From Alphaproteobacteria bacterium (GTDB lineage Bacteria; Myxococcota_A; UBA796; GCA-2862545), in the NCBI GenBank assembly GCA_020632885.1, contig JACKEQ010000003.1:563425-627424 (forward strand): a DNA stretch of 64,000 nucleotides, written 5' to 3'. The position numbers and the translations under genes were made by a program. Of the stretch, positions 1-8,769 are shown one piece after another. The notes beneath the pieces are model-generated. The model ran no database searches. It saw only the letters and a program-made list of their open reading frames with translations, and had not been told where the DNA came from. Within the stretch, counting starts at the first letter, position 1; each line of letters opens with the position of its first letter.

Positions 1-86
1 GATCGACGCTCCATCCTCGCGCGGATGCGTCGAACAGGTCGTCGCACGGGCCAGGTGTGCTTAGGGTCACCCGAGGAGGACGAACG

Positions 87-3000
87 TTGTCGCAGAACGC
101 CCGCCAGCACTTCTCGACAGGCAGCAAGCTCTTCACCGCCGGACAGCTCGACGAGGCCGCAAGGGCCTTCGAGCAGGCGCTCGCCATCGATCCCACCCTC
201 ACGGCCGCCGCGTTCCAGCTGGCCCGCGTGCGCGAGGCCCAGGGCGCCTGGACGCGAGCCGTGGAGGCGTACGACAGGCTGCTGGAGCACGAGCCCACCC
301 ACCAGACCGCCCTCGCCAACCGCGGCGAGTGCCTGCGGCAGGCGGGCTGCTACCCCCTCGCGCTCGAGGACTACACGCGGGCGCTCGAGGTCCAACCCGA
401 CCACCTGTTCGCCCTCGCGGGCCGCGCCGAGACCCTCCGGATGCTCGGGCGCAGCCACGAGGCCCTCGCGTGGTTCGACAGCGCGCTGGGCGTGAACCCC
501 GAGCACGTGTTCGCGCTGCGCGGGAAGGCCGCCACCCTCAACGCTCTCGCGCGGTACGAGGAGGCGCTGCCCTACTGGACCGAGGCCATCGCACTCGATC
601 CAGAGTCCAGCTTCTCGATCCAGGGCCGTGACGAAGCCCGTCGTGCGATGGAGGCCGGCGACCGCGGCAGCCCGCCCGACGACACGCCGCCCATGGTCGG
701 CGCCGCCCTTCTCGCCCGCAACCGCTACGACTGGGGCCGCGCGCTGGCCTCCGAGCGCCGCTGGCCAGCGGCCATCGAGGCCTTCCAGCAGGCCCTGGAG
801 GTCCGGTCCACGTGGGTGGACTGCGCCCTCGAGCTCGCCATCGCCCACGAGGAGTCCCAGGCCTGGGAAGACGCCCTGCGCGCCTACGACCGGGTGCTCG
901 AGATGGAGCCCACCCGCGTGGAGGCCGCGAGCAACCAGGGCGATGTCCTCCGCAAGGAGGAGCGCTACGAGGAGGCCATCGGCGCCTACGACCGCGCGCT
1001 CCAGCTCAAGCCCGACCACGTCGAGGCCCTCGCGGGTCGCGGCGAGGCCCTCCGGCACCTGTCCAGGTTCGACGCCGCGCTGACGTGGTTCTCGCGGGCC
1101 GTCGAGCAGCGCCCGCAGTACGCCTTCGCCCTCCGCGGCAAGGCGGCCGCCCTGAACGCCCTCGGCCGGCACGAAGAGGCCCTGCCCCTCTGGGAGCGCG
1201 CGCTGGGCGTGGATCCCGCGTCCGCGTTCAGCTCCGTGGGCCTCGAGAAGACCCGGGAGGCCCTGGCGGACGACGAGCCCGCCCGCCTGGTGCCGTGGAA
1301 CGGGCACCAGCTCCCCGACCGCGCGACCCTGAGCCGCGCCCAGGGCCTCATCCGGCAGGCCCGCCACGCCGAGGCCATCCAGCTGCTCGAGGAGGCGACC
1401 CGCACCGACCCCACCTGGGTCGAGCCGCTCTACCTCCTGGGCGTCGCACGGGTCGAGATGCGCGACTACACCGGCGCCATCGACGCGCTGGAGACGGCAC
1501 TCGCCCTCGAGCCCGAGCACCTCGAGGCCGCCCTCGCGCGCGCCAACGCCATGCGGAAGAACAGCGACTACCGCAGCGCCATCGAGGCCTACGACGCCAT
1601 CCTGGAGCTCCAGCCCGACGAGATCCGCGCCCTCACCCAGCGTGGCGAGTGCAGCCGGATGCTGGGCGACTTCACCGCCGCTCTGCGCTGGTTCGAGCGG
1701 GCCCTGGCCGTACGGCCCAACCACAACTTCGCGCTCTGCGGGAAGGCGGCGTGCCTCAACGCGCTCGGCCGCTTCCGGGAGGCCGAGCCCATCTGGGTGG
1801 CCGCCCTCCAGGACAACTCCCGCTCGCCGTTCATCCGCCGGGGCCTCGCCAGCTGCCGGGCCGCCCTGGGGCGCCCGGAGGCGGGGTCCCTCATGCCCGC
1901 CCAGCAGACCGGCATGGTCCGCGGCCCCGGCGTGCGCTCACGGGCCCAGCAGGCCGTCGAGCAGGGTCGGAGCCACTACAAGGCCGGCGAGTACCAGCAG
2001 GCCATCCACGCCTTCCGGCGCGCCCTGTCGATCGACCCCGCGTTCAACGAGGCCGCCCTGCGCCTCGGCATGGCCTACGAGGACGACCGCCAGTACGACG
2101 CCGCCATCGAGGCCTACGAGCGCTGCATCGCCATCGACGACCAGCACTACCAGGCGGCCACGAACATCGGCGAGGCCATGCGCAAGAACGGCCGGTACGC
2201 CGAGGCCATCGACGCGTACGACCGCGCCCTGCGCATCCAGCCCACCTACCTCTACGCCCTGGCCGGCCGCGCCGAGTGCATGCGCATGGAGAAGGACAAC
2301 GAGGGTGCGCTGGAGTGGTTCGACAAGGCTCTCGCCGAGAACGACCAGCACGCGTTCGCCATCCAGGGCAAGGCCGCCGCCCTCAACACCCTCGGGCGCT
2401 TCGACGAGGCCCAGCCGCTCTGGGAGCGCGCGCTGGCCATCGAGCCCACGAGCAAGTTCGCGCAGGACGGGCTCGCCAAGTGCCAGGCCAACCTCACCGA
2501 GCCCAAGCTCGACGAGGAGCCCAGCGTGCTCCAGGAGCAGGGCCGCGACCTCACCGAGCTCGCGCGGGCGGGCCGCCTGGCGCCGGTGATCGGACGGAAG
2601 TCCGAGATCCGCTCGGTGATGAAGACCCTCGTGCGGCGTCTCAAGGCCAACCCCCTGCTCCTCGGTGACCCCGGCGTCGGGAAGACCGCCGTCGTGGAGG
2701 GCGTCGCGCAGCGCCTGGTGGGCCCCGGCGCCCCCGAGCGGCTCAAGAACCTCCGCATCATCGAGCTGTCCATGGGCGGCCTGGTGGCGGGCACGAAGTA
2801 CCGGGGCACCTTCGAGGAGCGCCTCAAGAGCATCGTGAAGGAGTGCCGCGACAACCCCGAGATCGTGCTGTTCATCGACGAGATCCACACGCTCGTCGGG
2901 GCCGGACGCACGGAGGGGGGCTCGCTCGACGCCGCGAACATCCTCAAGCCCGCCCTGGCCCGCGGGGAGATCACGATCATCGGTGCCACGACCGTCGAGG

Positions 3001-4331
3001 AGTACACGCGCAGCTTCGAGACCGACAGCGCGCTCGACCGTCGCTTCCAGCCCATCCGCATCGAGGAGCCCAGCGAGGACGAGGCCGTCGAGCTGCTCAC
3101 CGCGCTCGCGAGCGCCTACGAGAAGCACCACGAGGTGAAGATCGACCGCGCGGCCCTCTCGGCGTGCGTCCGTCTCGCGGTGCGCTTCATCCCGGACCGT
3201 CGCCTCCCCGACAAGGCGCTCGACGTGCTGGACGAGGCGTGCGCGGAGGCCTCCCTGGGCGGGCTGGCGCTCGTCACCCGGAAGACCGTGGCCGAGGTGA
3301 TGTCCGAGCGCACGGGCGTTCCCGTGGCCGACCTGGGCGACAGCGAGCGCGACCGGCTCCTGCACCTCGAGGACGCCCTGTCCCGCAAGGTCGTCGGCCA
3401 GCCCGAGGCCGTCCGCGAGATCGCCAACGCGGTGCGCATGGCCCGCAGCGGCCTGCGCGATCCAGGCCGTCCGCGCGGGGTGTTCATGTTCGTGGGCAGC
3501 AGCGGGGTCGGCAAGACCGAGCTCGCGAAGACCCTCGCGGACACGCTGTTCCCGGAGGGCGACGCCCTCATCCGCATGGACATGTCGGAGTTCAGCGACA
3601 AGTTCACCGCCAGCCGGCTCGTCGGCGCGCCGCCGGGCTACGCCGGCCGTGGCGAGGAGGGCCAGCTCTCCGGTCCCCTCCGCCGTCGCCCGTACTCCGT
3701 CGTCCTGCTCGACGAGTTCGAGAAGGCCCACCCCGACGTCCAGGCGATGTTCCTCTCGCTCTTCGACGAGGGGCGGCTCACCGACGCAGAGGGCCGCGAG
3801 GTGCACGCCACCGAGGCGTTCTTCATCCTCACGACCAACGCGGGCACCGAGTTCTCCGGCCGCTCGCGGCTCGGGTTCGGCGGCAGCGACCCCGGTCAGC
3901 GTCGGTCCCTCGCCATCGAGCGCCTACGGCAGTCCTTCCGCCCCGAGCTCCTCAACCGCCTCGACGACACCATCGTCTTCGACCCCCTCGAGGTCGACGC
4001 GCGGCGCGCCATCGCCGAGCTCCACCTCCAGGGCCTCGCCGAGCGGGCAGCCGAGCGAGGCGTCGTGCTCACCTGGACGTCCGGTGTGGCGGCCCTCTGC
4101 GCCGAGCATGGCGCGGACCCCGCCTTCGGCGCCCGTCCGGTGGTGCGCGCCGTGGAAGAGCTCGTGGCCGAGCCGCTCGGAAGCCGGATGATCGCGAACG
4201 CCGGCAAGCGCGCGGTGCAGGCCGTCGTGGAGGACGGCACCGTGGTGTTCCGCGAGGAGGGCTACTCGCCGCCGCCGGCGCCGGACTCGTCGCAGAACCC
4301 GTCGGTGCCCGCGGCGCTGATGCAGAGCTGA
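87..4331 (+). CDS. TPR array fused to ClpA/ClpB-type AAA+ unfoldase
   Basis: A 1414-residue protein. The first ~820 residues are four homologous blocks of about 190 residues, each with roughly five TPR units (AIEAYDRALxLxPDH pattern). The C-terminal ~590 residues are a double AAA+ ring ATPase: first Walker A GDPGVGKT (~860-867), Walker B LFIDEIH (~929), pore-loop KYRG, second Walker A GSSGVGKT (~1137-1144), VGAPPGYAG and a Clp C-terminal small domain. The usual Clp N-domain is absent and the ClpB coiled-coil middle domain is missing, so it is closer to ClpA/ClpC. The tripeptide LGF at ~1262-1264 sits where ClpP-docking loops lie. I chose TTG at 87 because GAGGAGGA (73-80) precedes it; an upstream in-frame GTG at 57 has no ribosome site. 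The TPRs probably recruit substrates (inference). Confidence 0.9.
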   Translation: MSQNARQHFSTGSKLFTAGQLDEAARAFEQALAIDPTLTAAAFQLARVREAQGAWTRAVEAYDRLLEHEPTHQTALANRGECLRQAGCYPLALEDYTRALEVQPDHLFALAGRAETLRMLGRSHEALAWFDSALGVNPEHVFALRGKAATLNALARYEEALPYWTEAIALDPESSFSIQGRDEARRAMEAGDRGSPPDDTPPMVGAALLARNRYDWGRALASERRWPAAIEAFQQALEVRSTWVDCALELAIAHEESQAWEDALRAYDRVLEMEPTRVEAASNQGDVLRKEERYEEAIGAYDRALQLKPDHVEALAGRGEALRHLSRFDAALTWFSRAVEQRPQYAFALRGKAAALNALGRHEEALPLWERALGVDPASAFSSVGLEKTREALADDEPARLVPWNGHQLPDRATLSRAQGLIRQARHAEAIQLLEEATRTDPTWVEPLYLLGVARVEMRDYTGAIDALETALALEPEHLEAALARANAMRKNSDYRSAIEAYDAILELQPDEIRALTQRGECSRMLGDFTAALRWFERALAVRPNHNFALCGKAACLNALGRFREAEPIWVAALQDNSRSPFIRRGLASCRAALGRPEAGSLMPAQQTGMVRGPGVRSRAQQAVEQGRSHYKAGEYQQAIHAFRRALSIDPAFNEAALRLGMAYEDDRQYDAAIEAYERCIAIDDQHYQAATNIGEAMRKNGRYAEAIDAYDRALRIQPTYLYALAGRAECMRMEKDNEGALEWFDKALAENDQHAFAIQGKAAALNTLGRFDEAQPLWERALAIEPTSKFAQDGLAKCQANLTEPKLDEEPSVLQEQGRDLTELARAGRLAPVIGRKSEIRSVMKTLVRRLKANPLLLGDPGVGKTAVVEGVAQRLVGPGAPERLKNLRIIELSMGGLVAGTKYRGTFEERLKSIVKECRDNPEIVLFIDEIHTLVGAGRTEGGSLDAANILKPALARGEITIIGATTVEEYTRSFETDSALDRRFQPIRIEEPSEDEAVELLTALASAYEKHHEVKIDRAALSACVRLAVRFIPDRRLPDKALDVLDEACAEASLGGLALVTRKTVAEVMSERTGVPVADLGDSERDRLLHLEDALSRKVVGQPEAVREIANAVRMARSGLRDPGRPRGVFMFVGSSGVGKTELAKTLADTLFPEGDALIRMDMSEFSDKFTASRLVGAPPGYAGRGEEGQLSGPLRRRPYSVVLLDEFEKAHPDVQAMFLSLFDEGRLTDAEGREVHATEAFFILTTNAGTEFSGRSRLGFGGSDPGQRRSLAIERLRQSFRPELLNRLDDTIVFDPLEVDARRAIAELHLQGLAERAAERGVVLTWTSGVAALCAEHGADPAFGARPVVRAVEELVAEPLGSRMIANAGKRAVQAVVEDGTVVFREEGYSPPPAPDSSQNPSVPAALMQS

Positions 4332-5047
4332 TAGGCCGCGTCCGTGCTGCGCTTCGCGGTACGGGCGTAGTCGAGCCACTCGCGCGCGAGGGTCTTGGTG
4401 TTGTTCCGGCTCGCCTTCACGCGCTCGTCGAGCTCGTCGCTGGGCTCGATGGTGTAGCGCTCCGAGAGGTAGCGCCACTCCTTGTGGGCGGAGATCGCCT
4501 TGATCTTGTGGAGCGTGTAGACGTTCTCGACGAACTGGTCGCCGCTCCAGACATTCCGGTTGTCGAGCGCGATGTCCGCCCAGCGGATGGCCTCCTCCAT
4601 GTAGTCGGGGCCCTTCTTGGACAGGTACTTCGCGAACATGTAGCAGAGCGCCGGATCGGACTGGTCGATCTCGGAGAGGTGCCGGCGGACGATGCCCTCC
4701 CAGCGGTGGAGGTCGCCCTTCGCCCACGCGTCGCGCATGAGCACGATGCTCACCTTGCGCTTCACGGTCTGCAGCTCGGCTTCGCGCTGCGTACGGTCGA
4801 GACAGCGGATCTCACCGTCCTTCAGGCGACCCATGATGGCCGCGGGCTCCAGACGCACGAGGTCTCCGCACGGGGCGACGGCCTGGCTGATCTCGGACCC
4901 CATCAGGGCCTCGAGCTCCTCCTCCTCGGCGGTCAGGTCGATGTCGACGAAGCCCGTGGAGAAGTCGTCCATATCCGTGGTTGGAGCGCCGTTCTTCTTG
5001 CACCCCAAGAGGGACGCGACGAGCAACAGGGCGGTGAGGCGGACCAT
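4262..5047 (-). CDS. Lipoprotein with five-cysteine helical domain (paralog of TolA-like C-terminus)
   Basis: 261 residues. The N-terminus is a lipoprotein signal (lipobox SLLGC, Cys16), followed by an acidic linker and a mainly helical domain (61-261). That domain is clearly homologous to residues 430-623 of the coiled-coil protein at 56697-58568, sharing HLxEIDQSDPxLCY, LSKKG, AIRWADxALxNRxVW and AREWxxYA, with five Cys at matching spacing (60, 82, 135, 242, 252 here). I recognise no named family. The ATG at 5047 is preceded by GGAG and by a TATAGT hexamer, and lies 19 bp after the epmB stop. The 3' end overlaps the convergent Clp gene by 70 bp. Likely a periplasm-facing outer-membrane lipoprotein. 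Confidence 0.85.
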   Translation of the reverse strand: MVRLTALLLVASLLGCKKNGAPTTDMDDFSTGFVDIDLTAEEEELEALMGSEISQAVAPCGDLVRLEPAAIMGRLKDGEIRCLDRTQREAELQTVKRKVSIVLMRDAWAKGDLHRWEGIVRRHLSEIDQSDPALCYMFAKYLSKKGPDYMEEAIRWADIALDNRNVWSGDQFVENVYTLHKIKAISAHKEWRYLSERYTIEPSDELDERVKASRNNTKTLAREWLDYARTAKRSTDAAYQLCISAAGTDGFCDESGAGGGE

Positions 5048-5066
5048 TCGCAATCTCCGTCCGCGA

Positions 5067-6008
5067 CTATATCGCGCGATCCGGCCCAGGCGCGACATCC
5101 CGCTTGCCGCCGCCGTCCGGAGGGTCCCAGACGTAGCGCGGGAGCGCGACGCCACCGAGGGTCTCGCGCACCGCGGCGTAGATCGCGAGCCCGCGCTCCA
5201 CGGGCACGCGGAAGTGGGCGTTGCCCGTCACGGCGTCCGGGTGATGCAGGTAGTACGGGCGCACCCGGAGGCGCGCCAGGGTCTCGAAGAGGTCGGTCAG
5301 CACGGCCGGATCGTCGTTGACCCCCGCGAGGAGCACGGTCTGGCAGAGCACGGGCACCCCCGCGTCCACGAGCGTGGCCAGCGAGGCGCGCACGTCGTCC
5401 GCGAGCTCGCGCGGGTGGTTGCAGTGGACCACCACGAACACGCCACGGCCGGCGAGCTCACGGGCCAGGTCGGGGTCCACGGCCTCCGGGAAGCTCACCG
5501 GAGCCCGGGTGTGCACCCGGACGCGCAGCCCGAGGGCCGCCACCCGGTCGATCAGCCCGAGGAGCCTGCGGCGCGGCAGGATGAGGGGGTCGCCGCCCGA
5601 GAGGATGACCTCCCGCAGGCCCTCGGCGCCCGCCAGGTACGCGAAGGCCGCGTCCAGCTCGGCGTCCGTGGGGTCGAGCGCCTCCCCGGGCGCGTGGGTG
5701 CGCCGGAAGCAGTAGCGGCAGTACAGGTGGCACCGCTTGGTGACCAGCAGGAGCGCGCGGTCGCGGTACTTCCGGACCAGCCAGGGCACCGGGCTGTGGG
5801 CCTTCTCGCCGACGGGGTCGTCCAGACCGTCGTCGTCGAGCTCCGCGGGATGCGGGAGGACCTGCAGGGCCAGGGGGTCGGCGTGGTCGTCGAGGACCGC
5901 GCGGGAGGCCCAGGAGGACGTCACCCGGACCGGGAAGAGCGCGTCCACGGCGTCGTACACGGGGGCCAGGTCGGGCCGGGCGTCCAGGAGCGCGTCGCGG
6001 CGCACCAT
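5067..6008 (-). CDS. epmB: EF-P (R)-beta-lysine modification protein EpmB (lysine 2,3-aminomutase family)
   Basis: 313-residue radical-SAM, PLP-dependent aminomutase. EpmB converts (S)-alpha-lysine to (R)-beta-lysine, which EpmA attaches to elongation factor P. The radical-SAM cluster motif is visible as CHLYCRYCF (CxxxCxxC), followed by SGGDPL. The length fits EpmB rather than the longer catabolic KamA enzymes, and the neighbours settle the assignment: efp and epmA start 52 bp away on the other strand. The ATG at 6008 encodes MVRRDALL. Open frame upstream of this runs into efp and is not used. The lipoprotein gene 19 bp downstream may be co-transcribed. Confidence 0.93.
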   Translation of the reverse strand: MVRRDALLDARPDLAPVYDAVDALFPVRVTSSWASRAVLDDHADPLALQVLPHPAELDDDGLDDPVGEKAHSPVPWLVRKYRDRALLLVTKRCHLYCRYCFRRTHAPGEALDPTDAELDAAFAYLAGAEGLREVILSGGDPLILPRRRLLGLIDRVAALGLRVRVHTRAPVSFPEAVDPDLARELAGRGVFVVVHCNHPRELADDVRASLATLVDAGVPVLCQTVLLAGVNDDPAVLTDLFETLARLRVRPYYLHHPDAVTGNAHFRVPVERGLAIYAAVRETLGGVALPRYVWDPPDGGGKRDVAPGPDRAI

Positions 6009-6017
6009 CTTGCCCGA

Positions 6018-6030
6018 TCTGTGATACACG
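6018..6030. promoter_or_regulatory. Candidate shared promoter core between epmB and efp
   Basis: The 51-bp gap between epmB and efp holds an AT-richer core with the palindrome GTGATACAC (6021-6029). Read on the plus strand it offers GATACA and on the minus strand TATCAC, both plausible -10 hexamers facing opposite ways. No convincing -35 boxes are visible. Position and symmetry are the only support. Confidence 0.3.
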
Positions 6031-6059
6031 TCCGCACCCATCGCACCCCCGAGGACGAC

Positions 6060-6629
6060 ATGTCTACTCAATCTGCCGGCGACATCAAGAAGGGAATGAA
6101 GCTCCAGATCGACGGCTGGCCCTACACCGTCACGGAAGCCCAGTTCGTGAAGCCCGGGAAGGGCCAGGCCTTCCAGCGCGTGAAGATGAAGAACCTCATC
6201 ACGGGCGCCACGCTCGACCGCACCTACAAGATCGTGGAGAAGGTGGAGACGGCCGACATCTCGGAGCACGAGATGCAGTACCTCTACAACGACGGCGAGC
6301 AGTTCCACTTCATGAACACCGAGACGTTCGAGCAGATCGGCATCGACGCCAAGGTGCTCTCCGACGCCACGGACTGGCTGCTCGAAGAGATGATGTGCCA
6401 GGTTCTGTTCTTCAACGGCAAGCCCGTGAACATCGACCTCCCGAACTTCGTGGAGCTGCAGATCGAGTACACGGAGCCCGGCATGAAGGGCAACACCGCC
6501 CAGGGCGCCACCAAGACCGCCCGGATGACCACCGGCGCCGAGATCCAGGTGCCGCTGTTCATCGACCAGGGCGAGTGGCTCCGCATCGACACCCGCACGG
6601 GTCAGTACGTCGAGCGCGTGAAGAAGTGA
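6060..6629 (+). CDS. efp: Elongation factor P
   Basis: 189 residues, the normal EF-P length (188 in E. coli). EF-P binds between the ribosomal P and E sites and relieves stalling at polyproline. The conserved modification loop reads VKPGKGQAF, with the modified lysine at position 34, as in beta-lysylated EF-Ps. Further landmarks are YLYNDGE, FMNTETFEQ and the C-terminal IDTRTGQYVERV. The ATG at 6060 has GAGGACGAC just upstream. The stop overlaps the GTG start of epmA, so the two are probably translationally coupled. Confidence 0.97.
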   Translation: MSTQSAGDIKKGMKLQIDGWPYTVTEAQFVKPGKGQAFQRVKMKNLITGATLDRTYKIVEKVETADISEHEMQYLYNDGEQFHFMNTETFEQIGIDAKVLSDATDWLLEEMMCQVLFFNGKPVNIDLPNFVELQIEYTEPGMKGNTAQGATKTARMTTGAEIQVPLFIDQGEWLRIDTRTGQYVERVKK

Positions 6630-7498
6630 GCCCGGACGGTCTGCGGGCCCGCGCGCGCGTGCTCCACGCCCTGCGCGGATGGTTCGCAGACCACGGCTAC
6701 CTCGAGGTCCCCACGCCCACGGTCGTGCCGACGGGAGCCCTCGAGGAGCACCTCCATCCCCTCCGGGTCGAAGGCGCCTTCCTGCGCACCTCCCCGGAGC
6801 TCGCCCTCAAGCGGGTCGTGGCTGCCGGTCTGCCGCGCATCTACGAGATCGGCCCTTGCTACCGGGGCCGCGAGCAGGGCGACTGGCACGCCACCGAGTT
6901 CCTGATGCTCGAGTGGTACCGCGTGGGGGCGGGGCTCCCGGACCTCATGGAGGAGGTCGGTGAGCTGGTGGACGTCGCGTTCACCGCGGTGGGGCGGTCC
7001 TCCCCCACCCCGTTCGTGCGCCGCACGGTGCGCGAGCTCTTCGCCGAGGACGGCGTCGATCTGGCCACCGCCACCCCGGACGAGCTCCGGCCTGGCGAGA
7101 CGGACTGGGACACCGCGTTCTTCGCGCGCTGGGTGGACCGCATCGAGCCCCGCTTCCGCGGCGCGCTGTTCGTGGAGGACTGGCCGGCCACGCAGTCGGC
7201 GCTCGCCCAGGTGCGCACGGACGGGCCCTGGCCGGTCACGCAGCGCTTCGAGGCCTACGTGGACGGCGTCGAGCTCGCCAACGCCTTCCTGGAGCTCACG
7301 GACGCCCCCGAGCAGCGCCGCCGCTTCGCGGAGGCCAACGCGAAGCGGGCGGCAGCCGGAGAGGCCCACAACCCCGTGGACGAGGCGTTCGTGGAGGCCG
7401 TGGGGCGCATGCCGCCCACCGCGGGCATCGCGCTCGGGGTGGACCGCCTCGTGGCCGTGGCGCTCGGCGAGCGGGGCATCGCGTGCGCGCGGGTCTGA
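6626..7498 (+). CDS. epmA: EF-P--(R)-beta-lysine ligase EpmA (lysyl-tRNA synthetase paralog)
   Basis: 290 residues resembling the catalytic core of class II LysRS without the anticodon-binding domain, typical of EpmA (about 325 in E. coli). It activates beta-lysine and ligates it to Lys34 of EF-P. Class II motif 2 is seen in IYEIGPCYRGREQGDWHATE and motif 3 in GIALGVDRL. The GTG start at 6626 overlaps the efp stop (GTGA). The 3' end overlaps the next lipoprotein gene by 16 bp. An EpmC hydroxylase is not in this window. Confidence 0.95.
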   Translation: MSPDGLRARARVLHALRGWFADHGYLEVPTPTVVPTGALEEHLHPLRVEGAFLRTSPELALKRVVAAGLPRIYEIGPCYRGREQGDWHATEFLMLEWYRVGAGLPDLMEEVGELVDVAFTAVGRSSPTPFVRRTVRELFAEDGVDLATATPDELRPGETDWDTAFFARWVDRIEPRFRGALFVEDWPATQSALAQVRTDGPWPVTQRFEAYVDGVELANAFLELTDAPEQRRRFAEANAKRAAAGEAHNPVDEAFVEAVGRMPPTAGIALGVDRLVAVALGERGIACARV

Positions 7499-8349
7499 TC
7501 CTGCTCGTCGGCTGCGCGGGAGGCCCGACGGAGCCCACCGAGCCGCCAGGGCCAGCGGGTTGTCCGGAGTTCGAGGCCGGCGCTGCGCTCGGCACCGTGC
7601 CCACGCCGCCCGCCACGGAGCTGTCGGGCATCGCGGCCTCCTCGGACGGTCGCTACCTCGTCCACAACGACTCGGGCGAGCCCGCGGAGGTCCACGTGCT
7701 CGGGCCGGACGGCGCCCACCTCGGGACGTGGTCGCTCACCGGGGTCGACGCGGTGGACTTCGAGGACATCGCCATCGGGACGTCTCCCCTGGGCGACGAG
7801 ACTGTGTACGTCGGCGACATCGGCGACAACCTCTCGCGGCGGACGGAGGGCGTGCAGGTCTACCGGTTCGCGCTCCCGGCCTTCGACGACGGGCCCGTCA
7901 CCGCCGAGCGGCTCGACCTCGTGTGGCCGGACGGACCCCGGGACGCCGAGTCGTTGTGGATCGACGACCAGGGTGCGCTCTGGCTGGCGGACAAGCAGGT
8001 GGACGGGAATACGGGCCTGTACCAGGTGCGCCTGCCGATGCCGGGAATCAACGCGCTCCAGCGCATGACCAGCCTGCAGCTCGGGGAGCCGCCGCTCGGC
8101 GACGCCACCCAGGTGACCGCTGGAGACTTCGGGCCGCGCGGGCTGGTCCTGCGGACGTACCTCCAGACCGCGTTCGTCTGGCCGCGCAACCCGGGAGAGA
8201 GCGTTCTGGACGCCCTCGCCAACGACGTGTGTGCGGTGGGGCTCTTGGGCGAGGGGCAGGGCGAAGGCATCGCCTGGACGCCGGACGGGCTGGTCACCGT
8301 GAGCGAGGGCGACACCCCCGCCCTCAACCTCGTGCCGTTCGCCCCATGA
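7483..8349 (+). CDS. Lipoprotein with propeller-like repeats
   Basis: 288 residues. A very short lipoprotein signal (LILLVGC) leads into a Pro-rich linker and a domain with propeller-like features: LSGIAASSDGRYLVHNDSG, FEDIAIG and YVGDIGDN. The YVGDIGDN-type motif is common in secreted bacterial beta-propeller proteins of unknown function. No catalytic signature is evident. The GTG start at 7483 lies inside the end of epmA, so it is probably expressed with efp-epmA, though a functional link is not implied. It ends 3 bp before the convergent lipoprotein gene. Confidence 0.75.
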   Translation: MRAGLILLVGCAGGPTEPTEPPGPAGCPEFEAGAALGTVPTPPATELSGIAASSDGRYLVHNDSGEPAEVHVLGPDGAHLGTWSLTGVDAVDFEDIAIGTSPLGDETVYVGDIGDNLSRRTEGVQVYRFALPAFDDGPVTAERLDLVWPDGPRDAESLWIDDQGALWLADKQVDGNTGLYQVRLPMPGINALQRMTSLQLGEPPLGDATQVTAGDFGPRGLVLRTYLQTAFVWPRNPGESVLDALANDVCAVGLLGEGQGEGIAWTPDGLVTVSEGDTPALNLVPFAP

Positions 8350-8352
8350 AGA

Positions 8353-8706
8353 TCACTGCTTCGTGAAGGTCTCGTCCCCCGACGCCTTCACGTTCGCCCA
8401 GTGGGCGGTGAACACGCCGTCCTCCACGGACGTGACGGTGTGGGTGACGACATACCCGGTGGACGGGACGGAGTACGTCCAGGCGAACTGCCCGTCCTTG
8501 AAGCCGCTCTCGGTGATCACGAACTCCTCGCCGTCGTAGTCCACCACCGACGTGCACACGAGGTTCTTGCCCTTCCCGTCGAAGCTCGCGGTGGCCCCGC
8601 CCGTGTCGACCCACGTGCCCGAGAGCTGCTTCGCGACGACCGCAGGCGACATGGGAGCCTTCGCGGCACAGGCAGCGAGAAGGAGCACGGGGAACAGACG
8701 GATCAT
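8353..8706 (-). CDS. Small lipoprotein
   Basis: 117 residues: a signal peptide with lipobox LLAAC, then a compact beta-rich domain (LSGTWVDTGGATASFDGKG, TSVVDYDGEEF). The fold pattern resembles small lipocalin-like or META-like lipoproteins, but I cannot assign a family. The ATG at 8706 has AGGAGG five bases upstream, and a TACGAT hexamer 13 bp further up may be its -10 box. Nothing adjacent suggests a role. Confidence 0.75.
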   Translation of the reverse strand: MIRLFPVLLLAACAAKAPMSPAVVAKQLSGTWVDTGGATASFDGKGKNLVCTSVVDYDGEEFVITESGFKDGQFAWTYSVPSTGYVVTHTVTSVEDGVFTAHWANVKASGDETFTKQ

Positions 8707-8769
8707 GGGGACCTCCTGCGCCGGATCGTACCCGCGAGCCCCACGGGCGTGCCTTTCAGACGGACTTCC

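Noticed and set aside
87..4331. Type VI secretion ClpV
   Set aside because: No ClpV N-terminal domain and no other tss genes nearby; the TPR blocks and LGF loop fit ClpA/C better.
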